From Streptomyces litmocidini (GTDB lineage Bacteria; Actinomycetota; Actinomycetes; Streptomycetales; Streptomycetaceae), in contig NZ_BMTQ01000001.1 of assembly GCF_014649755.1 (NCBI RefSeq), positions 434,001 through 498,000 of the forward strand: a stretch of DNA of 64,000 bases, read 5' to 3'. Positions 7,648 to 16,920 of the stretch are shown piece by piece (within the stretch, counting starts at the first letter, position 1; every line of letters begins with the position of its first letter). The notes beneath the pieces were generated by a model. That model made no database searches, had not been told where the DNA came from, and was given only the letters and a program-made list of their open reading frames with translations. Made by a program: the position numbers and the translations under genes.

Positions 7648-8754
7648 TCAGTGCACCGGGACGATCTGCTTCTCCTCGGCGAAGTGGCACGCCGAGGAGT
7701 GGGCGGCCGGGGTGTCCTGGCCCTTGAAGCGCTCCGGGACCGCGAGGACCGGAGCCTCCTGCGAGCACTTCTCCTGCGCCTTCCAGCAGCGGGTGCGGAA
7801 GCTGCAGCCCGACGGCGGGTTGGCCGGCGAGGGGACGTCACCGGTGAGGATGATCCGCTCGCGGTTCGCGCGGGCCTCCGGGTCCGGCACCGGCACCGCG
7901 GAGAGCAGCGCCTGGGTGTACGGGTGCGTCGGGTGCTCGTAGATCTGCTCGTCCGTACCGATCTCGGCCATCTTGCCGAGGTACATGACGCCGACGCGGT
8001 CGGAGATGTGCCGGACGATCGACAGGTCGTGCGCGATGAAGATGTAGGAGAGGTTGAACTCGTCCTGCAGCTTCCCCATCAGGTTGATGACCTGCGCCTG
8101 GACGGAGACGTCCAGGGCCGAGACCGGCTCGTCGCAGATGATGATCTCCGGGTTGAGCGCGAGGCCGCGGGCGATGCCGATGCGCTGGCGCTGGCCGCCG
8201 GAGAACTGGTGCGGGTACCGGTTGATGTACTCCGGGTTCAGACCGACGACGTCGAGCAGCTCCTGCACCTTGCGGCGCCGGTCGCCCTTCGGGGCCACCT
8301 CGGGGTGGATGTCGAAGGGCTCGCCGATGATGTCGCCGACCGTCATGCGCGGGTTCAGCGAGGTGTACGGGTCCTGGAACACCATCTGGATGTTGCGGCG
8401 GACGGCCTTCAGGGCGCGCCCGGACAGCTTGGTGATGTCCTGGCCCTTGTAGAAGACCTCGCCGGCGGTGGCGGTCTCCAGCAGCATCAGCAGCTTGGCG
8501 ACGGTGGACTTGCCGCAGCCGGACTCGCCGACGATGCCGAGGGTCTCGCCCTGGTGCAGGTCGAAGGAGACGCCGTCGACGGCCTTGACCGCGCCGACCT
8601 GCTTCTTGAAGAGGATGCCCTGGGTCAGCGGGAAGTGCTTGACCAGGTTGCGGACCTGGAGGATCGGCTCCCCCCGGTCGACCTTCCGCTCGATGGCGGC
8701 CTCGACCGCGGTCACGTCCACGGCGGCCTCGTCCTTCTTGATGGGCTCAGCCAT
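7648..8754 (-). CDS. Oligopeptide ABC transporter ATP-binding protein (DppF/OppF type)
   Basis: 368 residues from ATG 8754 (M-A-E-P-I-K-K-D-E), overlapping the end of the preceding ATPase gene by 8 bp, so the two are translationally coupled. Motifs: Walker [10 protein letters not shown], the Q-loop region F-Q-D-P-Y, signature S-G-G-Q-R-Q-R, Walker [13 protein letters not shown]. The C-terminal oligo_HPY extension has the usual Cys pairs (G-C-S-F-R-T-R-C). With the other ATPase it should power import by the two permeases at 9820-11698. It is the last gene of the operon, followed by a terminator. Confidence 0.95.
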   Translation of the reverse strand: MAEPIKKDEAAVDVTAVEAAIERKVDRGEPILQVRNLVKHFPLTQGILFKKQVGAVKAVDGVSFDLHQGETLGIVGESGCGKSTVAKLLMLLETATAGEVFYKGQDITKLSGRALKAVRRNIQMVFQDPYTSLNPRMTVGDIIGEPFDIHPEVAPKGDRRRKVQELLDVVGLNPEYINRYPHQFSGGQRQRIGIARGLALNPEIIICDEPVSALDVSVQAQVINLMGKLQDEFNLSYIFIAHDLSIVRHISDRVGVMYLGKMAEIGTDEQIYEHPTHPYTQALLSAVPVPDPEARANRERIILTGDVPSPANPPSGCSFRTRCWKAQEKCSQEAPVLAVPERFKGQDTPAAHSSACHFAEEKQIVPVH

Positions 8755-9802
8755 GGATCTGCTCCTTCCAGAAATGGCAGGCGCTGACACGGCCGACCAG
8801 CTCGGTGCCGTCCTGCTCGCTCACCGGCACGAGGGGCGGCAGCTCGGTACGGCAGATGTCCTGCGCCTTGGGGCAGCGCGGGCTGAAGGCGCAGCCCGTC
8901 GGCGGCTTCAGCAGGTTGGGCGGCAGGCCCTTGATCGCGTAGAGCTCCTGCCCCTTCTGGTCGAGGCGCGGGATCGAGTCCAGCAGACCGCGGGTGTACG
9001 GGTGCGCCGGGCGCTTGTACAGCTCGTGGACCGGGGCCTGCTCGACGATCCGGCCCGCGTACATGACCGCGATCTTGTCCGCGACGTCGGCGACGACGCC
9101 GAGGTCGTGGGTGATCAGGATCAGGCCCATGTGGTACTCGGCCTGGAGCTCCGCCAGCAGGTCCATGACCTGCGCCTGGACGGTCACGTCGAGGGCGGTG
9201 GTGGGCTCGTCCGCGATGATCAGGTCCGGCTCCAGGGCCAGGGCCATCGCGATCATGATGCGCTGGCGCATGCCGCCGGAGAACTGGTGCGGGTAGTCGC
9301 CGACCCTGCTCCTGGCGGCCGGGATCTTCACCCGGTCCATCAGCTCGATGGCCTTGGCCTTCGCGTCCTTCTTGGACATGCCCTGGTGGACGCGGAACAT
9401 CTCGCCGAGCTGGTTGCCGACGGAGAAGACCGGGTTCAGCGCGGAGAGCGCGTCCTGGAAGATCATCGCCATCTTGGGGCCGCGCAGCTTGCGCCGCTCG
9501 GCCTCCGGGAGCTGGAGGATGTCCTGCCCCTTGAAGAGGATCTCGCCCTTGGCGACCCGCCCGGGGGGCGAGTCGAGGATGCCCATGATCGCCTGGGCGG
9601 TCACGGACTTGCCGGAGCCGGACTCGCCGAGGACGGCGAGGGTCTCGCCGGCCTTGACGCTGTAGTTGACGCCGTTGACCGCCTTGACGATGCCCTCGCG
9701 GGTCTTGAACTCGACGTGCAGGTCGCGCACTTCGAGCACAGGCGTCTCGCCGTCCGTGCCGCGCTGTGCGGGCACGTCAGCGGTGACGTGGGAAGTAGTC
9801 AT
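8747..9802 (-). CDS. Oligopeptide ABC transporter ATP-binding protein (DppD/OppD type)
   Basis: 351 residues starting at ATG 9802. Walker A G-E-S-G-S-G-K-S, signature S-G-G-M-R-Q-R, Walker [14 protein letters not shown]-loop I-L-I-T-H-D-L-G. The C-terminal oligo_HPY domain includes G-C-A-F-S-P-R-C and a following Cys. It partners the DppF-type ATPase encoded downstream, with which it overlaps. 17 bp separate it from the permease gene upstream. Length is typical of the family. Confidence 0.95.
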   Translation of the reverse strand: MTTSHVTADVPAQRGTDGETPVLEVRDLHVEFKTREGIVKAVNGVNYSVKAGETLAVLGESGSGKSVTAQAIMGILDSPPGRVAKGEILFKGQDILQLPEAERRKLRGPKMAMIFQDALSALNPVFSVGNQLGEMFRVHQGMSKKDAKAKAIELMDRVKIPAARSRVGDYPHQFSGGMRQRIMIAMALALEPDLIIADEPTTALDVTVQAQVMDLLAELQAEYHMGLILITHDLGVVADVADKIAVMYAGRIVEQAPVHELYKRPAHPYTRGLLDSIPRLDQKGQELYAIKGLPPNLLKPPTGCAFSPRCPKAQDICRTELPPLVPVSEQDGTELVGRVSACHFWKEQIHG

Positions 9803-9819
9803 GGTGTGGTGCCGCCCTC

Positions 9820-10743
9820 TCAGCGCAGCTTCGGGTCAAGGGCGTCACGCAGCCCGTCGCCGACGAAAACGAAACCAAGGACCGTCAGGACGATCGCGAT
9901 GGACGGGTAGACCCACAGGTAGTCCTTGACCCCGAGGAAGTCACGGCCGGCGGAGAGCATGTTGCCCCACTCCGCGACCTCCGGGCTGACGCCTACGCCC
10001 AGGAAGGACAGGGCGGCCTCGGCCACGATCGCGCTGCCGACGCTGAAGGCGGCGTAGGCCATGACGGCGGCGATCGAGTTGGGGATGATGTGGCGGACGA
10101 TGATCCGGGTGGTGCCGGCGCCGAGGGCACGGGCAGCCAGCACGTAGTCCGCCTCGCGGACCGACAGGATCGAGCTGCGCAGCAGCCGGGAGACCGTCGG
10201 CCAGGAGAAGACCGCCAGCGAGATGACCACCGGGGCGACGCCGCGGCCCATCACGATGATGATGACGATGGCGCCGATCAGCAGCGGGAAGGCGAAGAAC
10301 ACGTCGGCGACGCGCATCAGCACCGAGTCGATGGCCTTGCCGAAGTAACCGGCCAGGGCGCCGATGACGACACCGATCAGGCACGCCAGGAAGATCGAGG
10401 CGAGACCGATGATGACGGCGATCCGGGCGCCGTAGATGATGCGGGACAGCTGGTCGCGGCCGAGGGCGTCGGTGCCCAGCAGGTGCTCCCCGCCCGGGGA
10501 GGCGAGCGTGTTCGCGAGGTCCTGGTGGAGCGGGTCGTACGGGGCGAGCAGCGGCGCGAACGCGGCCGCGAAGAGGAGCAGGCCGACGATGATCAGGCCG
10601 ACGACCGCCAGCCTGTTGGCCATGAAGCGGTGGCGGATCTCGCCCCACTGCGTGATCCGCTTGATCGCGGGCTCGGCCTCGGCAGGCACGGCCGCCGTTT
10701 GAGCGGTCCCCGCCCCCGCGTCGCTCTTGGTGAGCTCGGTCAT
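9820..10743 (-). CDS. Oligopeptide ABC transporter permease (DppC/OppC type)
   Basis: 307 residues from ATG 10743. An Ala/Glu-rich cytoplasmic N-terminus of about 40 residues is followed by six predicted membrane spans, the OppC_N segment around the first span (R-H-R-F-M-A-N-R-L-A-V-V-G), and a cytoplasmic EAA-type loop (A-A-R-A-L-G-A-G-T-T-R-I-I-V-R-H-I). It forms the transmembrane channel with the DppB-type permease encoded 31 bp upstream. Confidence 0.95.
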   Translation of the reverse strand: MTELTKSDAGAGTAQTAAVPAEAEPAIKRITQWGEIRHRFMANRLAVVGLIIVGLLLFAAAFAPLLAPYDPLHQDLANTLASPGGEHLLGTDALGRDQLSRIIYGARIAVIIGLASIFLACLIGVVIGALAGYFGKAIDSVLMRVADVFFAFPLLIGAIVIIIVMGRGVAPVVISLAVFSWPTVSRLLRSSILSVREADYVLAARALGAGTTRIIVRHIIPNSIAAVMAYAAFSVGSAIVAEAALSFLGVGVSPEVAEWGNMLSAGRDFLGVKDYLWVYPSIAIVLTVLGFVFVGDGLRDALDPKLR

Positions 10744-10774
10744 GGGTGTGACTCCTAGAAGGGGCTGCCTGGGA

Positions 10775-11698
10775 TCAGGCGAGACGGATACGCGGGTCGA
10801 GAACCGCGTACAACAGGTCGACGATCAGGTTGAGCAGAACGAACACGGCGACGCCGAAGGTCACCACGCCGATGATGATCGGGTTGTTCTGCTGCTGGAC
10901 CGCCTGGACAAGGGCGAGGCCGATGCCGTCCCAGTTGAAGATCGCCTCGGTGATCAGGGCGCCGCCCAGGAGCGTGCCGAAGGAGATACCCAGGTACGTG
11001 ACCACAGGGATGATCGAGTTGCGCATGACGTGCTTGAGGAGCACGGTCCGACGGGGCAGCCCCTTGGCGACCGCCGTCTTGACGTAGTCGGCCCGCAGCA
11101 CTTCGAGCATGGTGCCGCGCATGAGCCTGGCGACCAGGGCCGCGTCGAGGATGGCCAGCGTGAAGGCGGGCAGGATCATGGAGTTGAGCGTGCCGTCGGA
11201 GATCAGCGGGAACAGGCCCAGGTCCACGACGAAGAACTTCTGCAGCACCATGCCGATGACGAACGACGGGAAGCCGACCGCGAACGTGGTGAGCAGCGTG
11301 ATCAACACGTCCCAGAACGAGTACCGGAACAGCGCCGCGATCAGGCCGGCCAGCACACCGATCACGATGTCGATGATGATGGCCGCGATGGCGAGCTTGG
11401 CGGTGTTCACCAGCTTCGGCTGCAGGATCTCCGTCACCGGACGGCGCTGGGTGAAGTCCTCACCGAGGTCGCCCTGCGCCAGGTTCTTGACGAAGTTCCC
11501 GTACTGGACCGGGAGGGGGTCGTTCAGACCGTAGCGTTCTCTGAGTTCCGCCACCACGGCCGGGTCGCGGGCCTTGTCGCCACCGAGGGAACCGACGGGG
11601 TCGCCGGGCAGGATGAACAAGGTGCAGAAGAGAACGACGGTCGCACCGAAGAGGACGACGATCATCTGCCCGAGTCGGCGGATCACATATCTGCCCAC
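10775..11698 (-). CDS. Oligopeptide ABC transporter permease (DppB/OppB type)
   Basis: 307 residues. The start is GTG 11698, which has GAAGGAGG 4-5 bases upstream and gives V-G-R-Y-V-I-R-R-L-G-Q, as in the partial paralogue at 1-75. The frame stays open further upstream through the hairpin at 11810-11861, but that part is non-coding. Six membrane spans and the loop A-V-A-K-G-L-P-R-R-T-V-L-L-K-H-V-M-R-N typical of the family are visible. It lies downstream of the binding-lipoprotein gene, separated from it by a strong hairpin. Confidence 0.94.
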   Translation of the reverse strand: MGRYVIRRLGQMIVVLFGATVVLFCTLFILPGDPVGSLGGDKARDPAVVAELRERYGLNDPLPVQYGNFVKNLAQGDLGEDFTQRRPVTEILQPKLVNTAKLAIAAIIIDIVIGVLAGLIAALFRYSFWDVLITLLTTFAVGFPSFVIGMVLQKFFVVDLGLFPLISDGTLNSMILPAFTLAILDAALVARLMRGTMLEVLRADYVKTAVAKGLPRRTVLLKHVMRNSIIPVVTYLGISFGTLLGGALITEAIFNWDGIGLALVQAVQQQNNPIIIGVVTFGVAVFVLLNLIVDLLYAVLDPRIRLA

Positions 11699-11809
11699 GA
11701 TGCCTCCTTCACATACTGAGCGTGGGGATGGGCGGCCGCGTCGTCCGATCGGGAGAGCGGGCCGCATCCGGGCGCCTGAGGAACCGAAGACAGGGGCGCG
11801 CCGGGACTC

Positions 11810-11861
11810 GGCGAAGGCCGTGGGGGGGAGAAGAAGTGACTCCGCCCCCACGGCCTTCGCC
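11810..11861 (-). terminator. Intra-operon hairpin between binding protein and permease genes
   Basis: Perfect 17-bp arms (11810-11826 and 11845-11861) with an 18-nt loop, 20 bp past the lipoprotein stop codon and about 110 bp before the permease start. In binding-protein transporter operons such hairpins usually act as partial terminators or mRNA-stabilising elements, so that the binding protein is made in excess. That role is inferred here. Confidence 0.8.
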
Positions 11862-11881
11862 TACCTGCCAAGAGGAGGCTC

Positions 11882-13528
11882 TTACTTCTTGAGCGAGATC
11901 TCCGCGAGGGTCGGGTCCTCGAAGAAGTCCATCTTGATGCCGTCGAACTTCTTGGTGTTCACCAGGCGGTACTGCGTGCGCTGCCACAGCGGGACGACGG
12001 CCTGGTCGGTGTCGATCGCCAGCTTCTCGGCCTGCTTGTAGAGCTCGGCGCGCTTGGCGGCGTCCTTCTCCTGGCGGGCCTGGTCGAGCAGCTCGTCGAA
12101 CTTCGGGTTCGAGTAGCGGCTGCGGTTGTCGCCCTGCGCCTTGCCGGTCGCCGGGTCCTCACCGATGCCCGCGGTGCTCAGCAGCGGGGCGAGGAAGTTG
12201 TCCGCGGTCGGGTAGTCGGCGGTCCACGCCGAACGCCACAGACCGGAGGTCTTCTTCTCCTGCTGGGTGGCCAGGGCCTCCTTGAACGGCTTGCCGTCCA
12301 GCTTGACCTCGACGCCGAGGACGTCCTTCAGCTGCTGCGCGACGGCCTGGACCCACTCCTCGTGGCCCGCACCGGTGTTGTAGCCGAAGTTGACGACGGT
12401 GCCCGGCTTCAGACCGCCCTTGGCGGCGAACTCCTTGGCCTTGGCCTTGTCCTGCTTGACGCAGGTGGAGCAGACACCGGCCTGGTACTCGGCGGAGAAG
12501 GACGGCGGCAGGAAGGCCGTGGCCGGCTTCTGCATGCCCTGGAAGACGGACTTGGCGATGGCCTCGCGGTCGATCGCGTAGGAGATCGCCTTGCGCGCGT
12601 CCGGGTTGTTGAACGGCGCGTTCTGGTTGAAGACGACCAGGTAGTTGATGCCGGAGAAGTCGGCCGAGTACCACTCGCCCTGCGGCTCGAACTTGGCCTT
12701 GGCCACCGGCAGCTGCGGCGTGGGCATACGGGCGTAGTCGAACTCGCCCGACTGGAAGCCGGTGTACTCCAGCTGGGAACCGTTGGCCGGGTTCAGGATC
12801 TTGAACTCGACGCCGTCCAGCTTGGCCTTCTCCAGGCCGTAGTCGTCGTTGCGGACGAGGCTGATCGACTGGTTGTGGTTCCAGCTGCCCTTCATCTTGA
12901 AGGCGCCGTTGCCGATCGGGGCGTCGTTGAACTTCTTGTTGTCACCGGCGCCGGCGACCTTCGGGACCGGGCTGAAGGCCGCGTGGGCGGTCTTCTTGTC
13001 GAACTCGAAGTCGGCCTTGTCCAGCTCGACCTTCAGGGTGTTGGCGTCCGGGGCCGACAGGCCGGCGAACTTGTCCGACTTGCCGCCCTTCAGGGCGTCG
13101 TAGCCCTTGATGCCGGCCATGTGGTACGAGACGTCGGAGGCCGAGGCCTTGGCGGCGACGCGGGTCCAGCCGCGGATGAACGCCTCGGCGTCGACGACCT
13201 CACCGTTGGTGAACTTGGTGCCGGACTTGATCTTGAAGATCCAGGTCTTGCCGTCCGCGGACGTGCCGGACTCGGCGAGCTTCGGGATGAGCTTGCCGTC
13301 GACGGAAACGTCGTAGAGCTGGGTGAACAGGGCGCGGGCGATGACCATGCCCTCGGACTCCTGGGCGTTCACCGGGTCGATGGCGGTGGGCTCGGTGATG
13401 CCCATGCGGAACACTCCGCCACCCTTGGCATCGCTGCCCTTGTTGTCGTTGCCCCCGCCACAGGCGGTCGCTGCCAGGGCGACGACGATCGCGCCCACTA
13501 CCCACTTGGCGCTCTTGGCACCGCGCAT
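11882..13528 (-). CDS. Oligopeptide ABC transporter substrate-binding lipoprotein (SBP_bac_5)
   Basis: 548 residues from ATG 13528, with GAGGAGG-type ribosome site. Lipoprotein signal M-R-G-A-K-S-A-K-W..., lipobox L-A-A-T-A-C at about residue 23, then Gly/Asn-rich linker. The body is a family-5 solute-binding protein (G-N-G-A-F-K-M, A-I-S-Y-A-I-D-R-E-A-I). It is the first gene of a complete five-gene peptide importer. It is a close paralogue of the lipoprotein at 168-1796. The mRNA leader contains two perfect hairpins (13582-13635). Residues C-S-T-C midway could form a disulfide. Confidence 0.94.
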   Translation of the reverse strand: MRGAKSAKWVVGAIVVALAATACGGGNDNKGSDAKGGGVFRMGITEPTAIDPVNAQESEGMVIARALFTQLYDVSVDGKLIPKLAESGTSADGKTWIFKIKSGTKFTNGEVVDAEAFIRGWTRVAAKASASDVSYHMAGIKGYDALKGGKSDKFAGLSAPDANTLKVELDKADFEFDKKTAHAAFSPVPKVAGAGDNKKFNDAPIGNGAFKMKGSWNHNQSISLVRNDDYGLEKAKLDGVEFKILNPANGSQLEYTGFQSGEFDYARMPTPQLPVAKAKFEPQGEWYSADFSGINYLVVFNQNAPFNNPDARKAISYAIDREAIAKSVFQGMQKPATAFLPPSFSAEYQAGVCSTCVKQDKAKAKEFAAKGGLKPGTVVNFGYNTGAGHEEWVQAVAQQLKDVLGVEVKLDGKPFKEALATQQEKKTSGLWRSAWTADYPTADNFLAPLLSTAGIGEDPATGKAQGDNRSRYSNPKFDELLDQARQEKDAAKRAELYKQAEKLAIDTDQAVVPLWQRTQYRLVNTKKFDGIKMDFFEDPTLAEISLKK

Positions 13529-14062
13529 GGGTTCCTCCTCATGAGTCCACTTGTCACTACAAGAGGGGCACTTCAAGAGGTTCACCGGCACCCCTGCCGG
13601 TGATGACTCACGTACCCCGAGTGTGCTCGTGAGTCGACACTCCCCACAGTGCGTGACCCATTGACCCGAGCTCAATGGAGCCAACTATTAAGTACGTCAG
13701 AGCTGTAAACCACAGTTAAGTGGTCTCGTTTTGACAACATCAAGAGGGCCGCCAAGACCGAAATCCGGACAAAGCGATCCCAGACAGACACCCCCGAAAC
13801 GGACCGTTAACACACACTCCGGAGAGCGACGTCCGGAAATCGGACATCTCGCAGCGATAAGAGCTTGACTCGGCCGGATCCGCGGTGCAGCCCGTCCGCA
13901 CGGCACCGGGAAACGGAACCCGCCCCTCAAGTCCCCTGTCATGCTCAGAAGTTACTCAAATCCCTTCTCTCCCGCAGCCGTGGCCCGCAAGACTCCTGGT
14001 CGTCCCGCTGACCGCGGGCCGCGTTCGCCGCACTGACCATGCGGCACAACGGAGGGGAACCC
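13529..14062. other. 534-bp divergent intergenic region
   Basis: No gene is supported. It separates the leftward oligopeptide operon from the rightward secreted-protein gene and is clearly more AT-rich than its surroundings around 13680-13760. It contains the two leader hairpins (13582-13635) and an inverted repeat ACCAC-N6-GTGGT (13709-13724) that could be an operator. A TTGACA word at 13731 has no matching -10 box on the plus strand. Promoters for both genes must lie here but cannot be assigned securely. Confidence 0.55.
13582..13635 (-). promoter_or_regulatory. Two hairpins in the 5' leader of the oligopeptide operon
   Basis: Two perfect inverted repeats stand back to back: TCACCGGCA/TGCCGGTGA (13582-13590, 13595-13603, 4-nt loop) and GACTCACG/CGTGAGTC (13605-13612, 13628-13635). 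If transcription starts upstream of 13640, both lie in the mRNA leader 54-107 nt before the lipoprotein start codon. They could be a regulatory RNA structure or a protein-binding site. No known riboswitch class is recognised. Confidence 0.5.
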
Positions 14063-14647
14063 ATGCGCGACAAGCTCACGGCAGGACTCATGACCACCTG
14101 CCTCTCGGCGGCCACTCTGGCGCTGCTGCCCGCCGGCAACGCACAGGCCGCGGAGATGATGTGCAACCCGGGGTCCGTGAAGTACACCTGGTCCACGGTG
14201 AGCAAGACCCCGACCATCACTCACCGCAGGGCCATCGAGCACTACACCGGCGGCACGATCACCAAGACCGTCAGCGCGCAGGTCGTCACCACCCTCACGG
14301 CCTCCGTCACCGCCACCGCGGGCGCCGAGGTCAGCGGCAACGTCGCCCTGGTCAGCCTCGGCGGAAAGGTGGGCCTCGAGCTCAAGGCCGAGGGCTCGCG
14401 GACCAACACCCGGACCGAGTCCATCACCCACCGCCTGACCCAGCGCGGCAAGTACGTCCTGTACGCGGGCACGACCAGGACCCAGGGCTACTACACCCAG
14501 TTCCGCTGCGACCGCGGCACCCGCTGGGTGAACACGGGCAACTACGGCAAGGCCGTCAGCTTCACCGTCACCACCGAGGGCGGTCTGCGCTGCGGCACCT
14601 CCGTCCCGGCCGGCAGCCTCGCCTCGTACGCCAAGCGGTACTGCTGA
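14063..14647 (+). CDS. Secreted Ser/Thr-rich protein, uncharacterised, possibly beta-hairpin (aerolysin-like) fold
   Basis: 194 residues from ATG 14063 behind GGAGGGG. Signal peptide ends near A-Q-A-A-E. The mature part begins with C-N-P-G and has a central run (about residues 70-130) of alternating polar/hydrophobic Ser/Thr/Val residues (for example T-K-T-V-S-A-Q-V-V-T-T-L-T-A-S-V), followed by Y-V-L-Y-A-G-T-T-R-T-Q-G-Y-Y-T. Four Cys in the mature part suggest disulfides. Such amphipathic Ser/Thr strands occur in aerolysin/ETX pore-formers, but I see no diagnostic motif, so the function is unknown. It is monocistronic, convergent with typA across a bidirectional terminator. Confidence 0.75.
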   Translation: MRDKLTAGLMTTCLSAATLALLPAGNAQAAEMMCNPGSVKYTWSTVSKTPTITHRRAIEHYTGGTITKTVSAQVVTTLTASVTATAGAEVSGNVALVSLGGKVGLELKAEGSRTNTRTESITHRLTQRGKYVLYAGTTRTQGYYTQFRCDRGTRWVNTGNYGKAVSFTVTTEGGLRCGTSVPAGSLASYAKRYC

Positions 14648-14683
14648 CCCGGCCGACCCCGGGGACGCGCACCGTCCACAACG

Positions 14684-14721
14684 CCGCACGCCCGACCGGG
14701 AGACCCCGGTCGGGCGTGCGG
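14684..14721. terminator. Bidirectional terminator between secreted protein gene and typA
   Basis: Perfect 17-bp arms (14684-14700 and 14705-14721) with a 4-nt loop, placed between the two convergent stop codons (14647 and 14736). Confidence 0.85.
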
Positions 14722-14735
14722 TGCGTTCGGCAGGC

Positions 14736-16637
14736 TCAGCCGTTCTTGGCGCGGGAGGCGGTACGACCGCGCTCCTTCTGGTCCAGGACGACCTTGCGGA
14801 TGCGCACGGCCTCCGGGGTGACCTCGACGCACTCGTCGTCGCGGCAGAACTCCAGCGACTGCTCCAGCGAGAGCTTGCGCGGCGGGACGATCGCCTCGAA
14901 GGAGTCGGCGGAGGAGGAGCGCATGTTGGTGAGCTTCTTCTCCTTGGTGATGTTCACGTCCATGTCGTCGGAGCGGGAGTTCTCGCCGACGATCATGCCC
15001 TCGTAGACCTCGGTGCCCGGGTCCACGAAGAGGACGCCGCGCTCCTGGAGGTTGGTCATCGCGAAGGCGGTGACCGCACCCGCGCGGTCGGCGACCAGCG
15101 AGCCGTTGTTACGGGTCGTCAGGGTGCCGAACCACGGCTCGTGGCCCTCGTGGATCGAGTGGGCGATGCCCGTGCCGCGGGTGTTGGTGAGGAACTCCGT
15201 ACGGAAGCCGATGAGGCCGCGGGACGGAACGACGAACTCCATGCGGACCCAGCCGGAGCCGTGGTTCGACATGTTGTCCATGCGGCCCTTGCGGACGCCC
15301 ATGAGCTGCGTGACCGCGCCCATGTGCTCCTCGGGGACGTCGACCGTGAGGCGCTCGACGGGCTCGTGGATCTTGCCGTCGACCTCCTTGGTGACGACCT
15401 GCGGCTTGCCGATGGTGAGCTCGAAGCCCTCGCGGCGCATCTGCTCGACCAGGATGGCGAGCGCGAGCTCACCACGGCCCTGGACCTCCCAGGCGTCCGG
15501 GCGCTCGGTGTCGAGGACGCGGAGCGAGACGTTGCCGATGAGCTCGCGGTCCAGGCGGTCCTTCACCTGGCGGGCGGTGACCTTGCGGTCCTTCACGGCC
15601 GCCTTCGCGTCGGCGCCCTTGCCGGTGCCGCCGCGGCCGACGAGCGGCGAGGTGTTGGTGCCGATGGTCATGGAGATGGCCGGCTGGTCGACCGTGATCA
15701 GCGGCAGCGCGATCGGGTTCTCCGGGTCGGCCAGGGTCTCGCCGATCATGATGTCGGGGATGCCGGCGACGGCGCAGATGTCACCGGGGCCGGCGACCTC
15801 GGCCGGCTTGCGGGTGAGCGCCTCGGTCATCATCAGCTCGGTGATGCGGACGTTGGAGATCGTGCCGTCCCGCTTGATCCACGCGACCGTCTGGCCCTTG
15901 CGCAGCTCGCCCTGCTCGACGCGGAGCAGCGCGATGCGGCCGAGGAAGTTGTCGGCGTCGAGGTTGGTGACGTGGGCCTGGAGCGGCGCCTCCTCGTCGT
16001 ACGACGGGGCCGGGACGTGCTCCAGGATGGTGGAGAAGAACGGCTCCAGGCTGTCGGAGTCCTGCGGGACCGTGCCGTCCGCGGGCTTGGTCAGCGAGGC
16101 GATGCCGTCGCGGCCGCAGGCGTAGACGATCGGGAACTCGATCTGGTCCTCGTCCGCGTCCAGGTCGAGGAAGAGGTCGTAGGTCTCGTTGACGACCTCG
16201 TCGATCCGGGAGTCCGGGCGGTCCGTCTTGTTGATGCAGAGGATGACGGGCTTGCGCTGCTGGAGGGCCTTGCGCAGCACGAAACGGGTCTGCGGGAGCG
16301 GACCCTCGGAGGCGTCCACCAGGAGGACGACCGCGTCCACCATCGACAGGCCGCGCTCGACCTCGCCACCGAAGTCGGCGTGGCCGGGGGTGTCGATGAT
16401 GTTGATGGTGATCGGGGCCCCGCCGTCCTTGGGGTGGTACTTCACCGCCGTGTTCTTGGCGAGGATCGTGATGCCCTTCTCACGCTCCAGGTCGTTCGAG
16501 TCCATCATGCGGTCGTCGAGCTGCTGGTGGGCGGCGAAGGCACCGGCCTGCTTGAGCATGGCGTCGACGATGGTCGTCTTGCCGTGGTCGACGTGGGCGA
16601 CGATGGCGACGTTACGGATGTCGTGGCGCGTGGGCAT
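14736..16637 (-). CDS. typA: TypA/BipA ribosome-associated translational GTPase
   Basis: 633 residues from ATG 16637. GTPase motifs are all present: G1 A-H-V-D-H-G-K-T-T (residues 14-22), G3 D-T-P-G-H-A-D-F-G-G-E-V, G4 N-K-T-D. Domain II and the EF-G-like domains follow (P-E-E-H-M-G-A-V-T-Q-L-M-G-V-R-K-G) and the TypA-specific C-terminal domain (G-T-G-I-A-H-S-I, D-M-D-V-N-I-T-K-E-K-K-L-T-N-M-R-S). The protein acts on the ribosome, affecting assembly and stress-related translation. Length is typical. It stands alone, between a bidirectional terminator and the 16921-19302 gene. Confidence 0.98.
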   Translation of the reverse strand: MPTRHDIRNVAIVAHVDHGKTTIVDAMLKQAGAFAAHQQLDDRMMDSNDLEREKGITILAKNTAVKYHPKDGGAPITINIIDTPGHADFGGEVERGLSMVDAVVLLVDASEGPLPQTRFVLRKALQQRKPVILCINKTDRPDSRIDEVVNETYDLFLDLDADEDQIEFPIVYACGRDGIASLTKPADGTVPQDSDSLEPFFSTILEHVPAPSYDEEAPLQAHVTNLDADNFLGRIALLRVEQGELRKGQTVAWIKRDGTISNVRITELMMTEALTRKPAEVAGPGDICAVAGIPDIMIGETLADPENPIALPLITVDQPAISMTIGTNTSPLVGRGGTGKGADAKAAVKDRKVTARQVKDRLDRELIGNVSLRVLDTERPDAWEVQGRGELALAILVEQMRREGFELTIGKPQVVTKEVDGKIHEPVERLTVDVPEEHMGAVTQLMGVRKGRMDNMSNHGSGWVRMEFVVPSRGLIGFRTEFLTNTRGTGIAHSIHEGHEPWFGTLTTRNNGSLVADRAGAVTAFAMTNLQERGVLFVDPGTEVYEGMIVGENSRSDDMDVNITKEKKLTNMRSSSADSFEAIVPPRKLSLEQSLEFCRDDECVEVTPEAVRIRKVVLDQKERGRTASRAKNG

Positions 16638-16848
16638 GGGTGCTTGCGCTTCTCTCGGATCGTGGGATGCGGCGTCAGTTCCTCTTACGCCCGCCGGGCG
16701 GACGCGCCACGGCTAAGTCCCATGGTACGGGGCTGCCGTGCAAGGGGCTTCCCCGGCTGAGATCCGAGTGGTAGTCCTGAGGGTTTTCAAGGGTGTGGGG
16801 GGCCGTGCGGGGAGGTTGTGCGACCGGGTCAAAGGGTCGACGCGATCC

Positions 16849-16873
16849 TGCCCGCCGGGATCACCGGCGGGCA
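16849..16873 (-). terminator. Terminator of the 16921-19302 lipoprotein gene
   Basis: Perfect 10-bp arms (16849-16858 and 16864-16873) with a 5-nt loop, about 48 bp past the stop codon. Confidence 0.7.
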
Positions 16874-16920
16874 AGGAACTTGAGCAGCTTCTGAGATTGT
16901 GACCAGCGGTTTCGGAGGTT

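Noticed and set aside
168..13528. Assignment of either peptide transporter as BldK
   Set aside because: The position in the chromosome fits, but the gene order here (binding protein first, then both permeases) differs from bldKA-E as I recall it, and sequence identity cannot be judged without a search.
13731..13736. TTGACA as a plus-strand -35 box
   Set aside because: No acceptable -10 hexamer lies 16-19 bp downstream, and the next plus-strand gene starts over 300 bp away.
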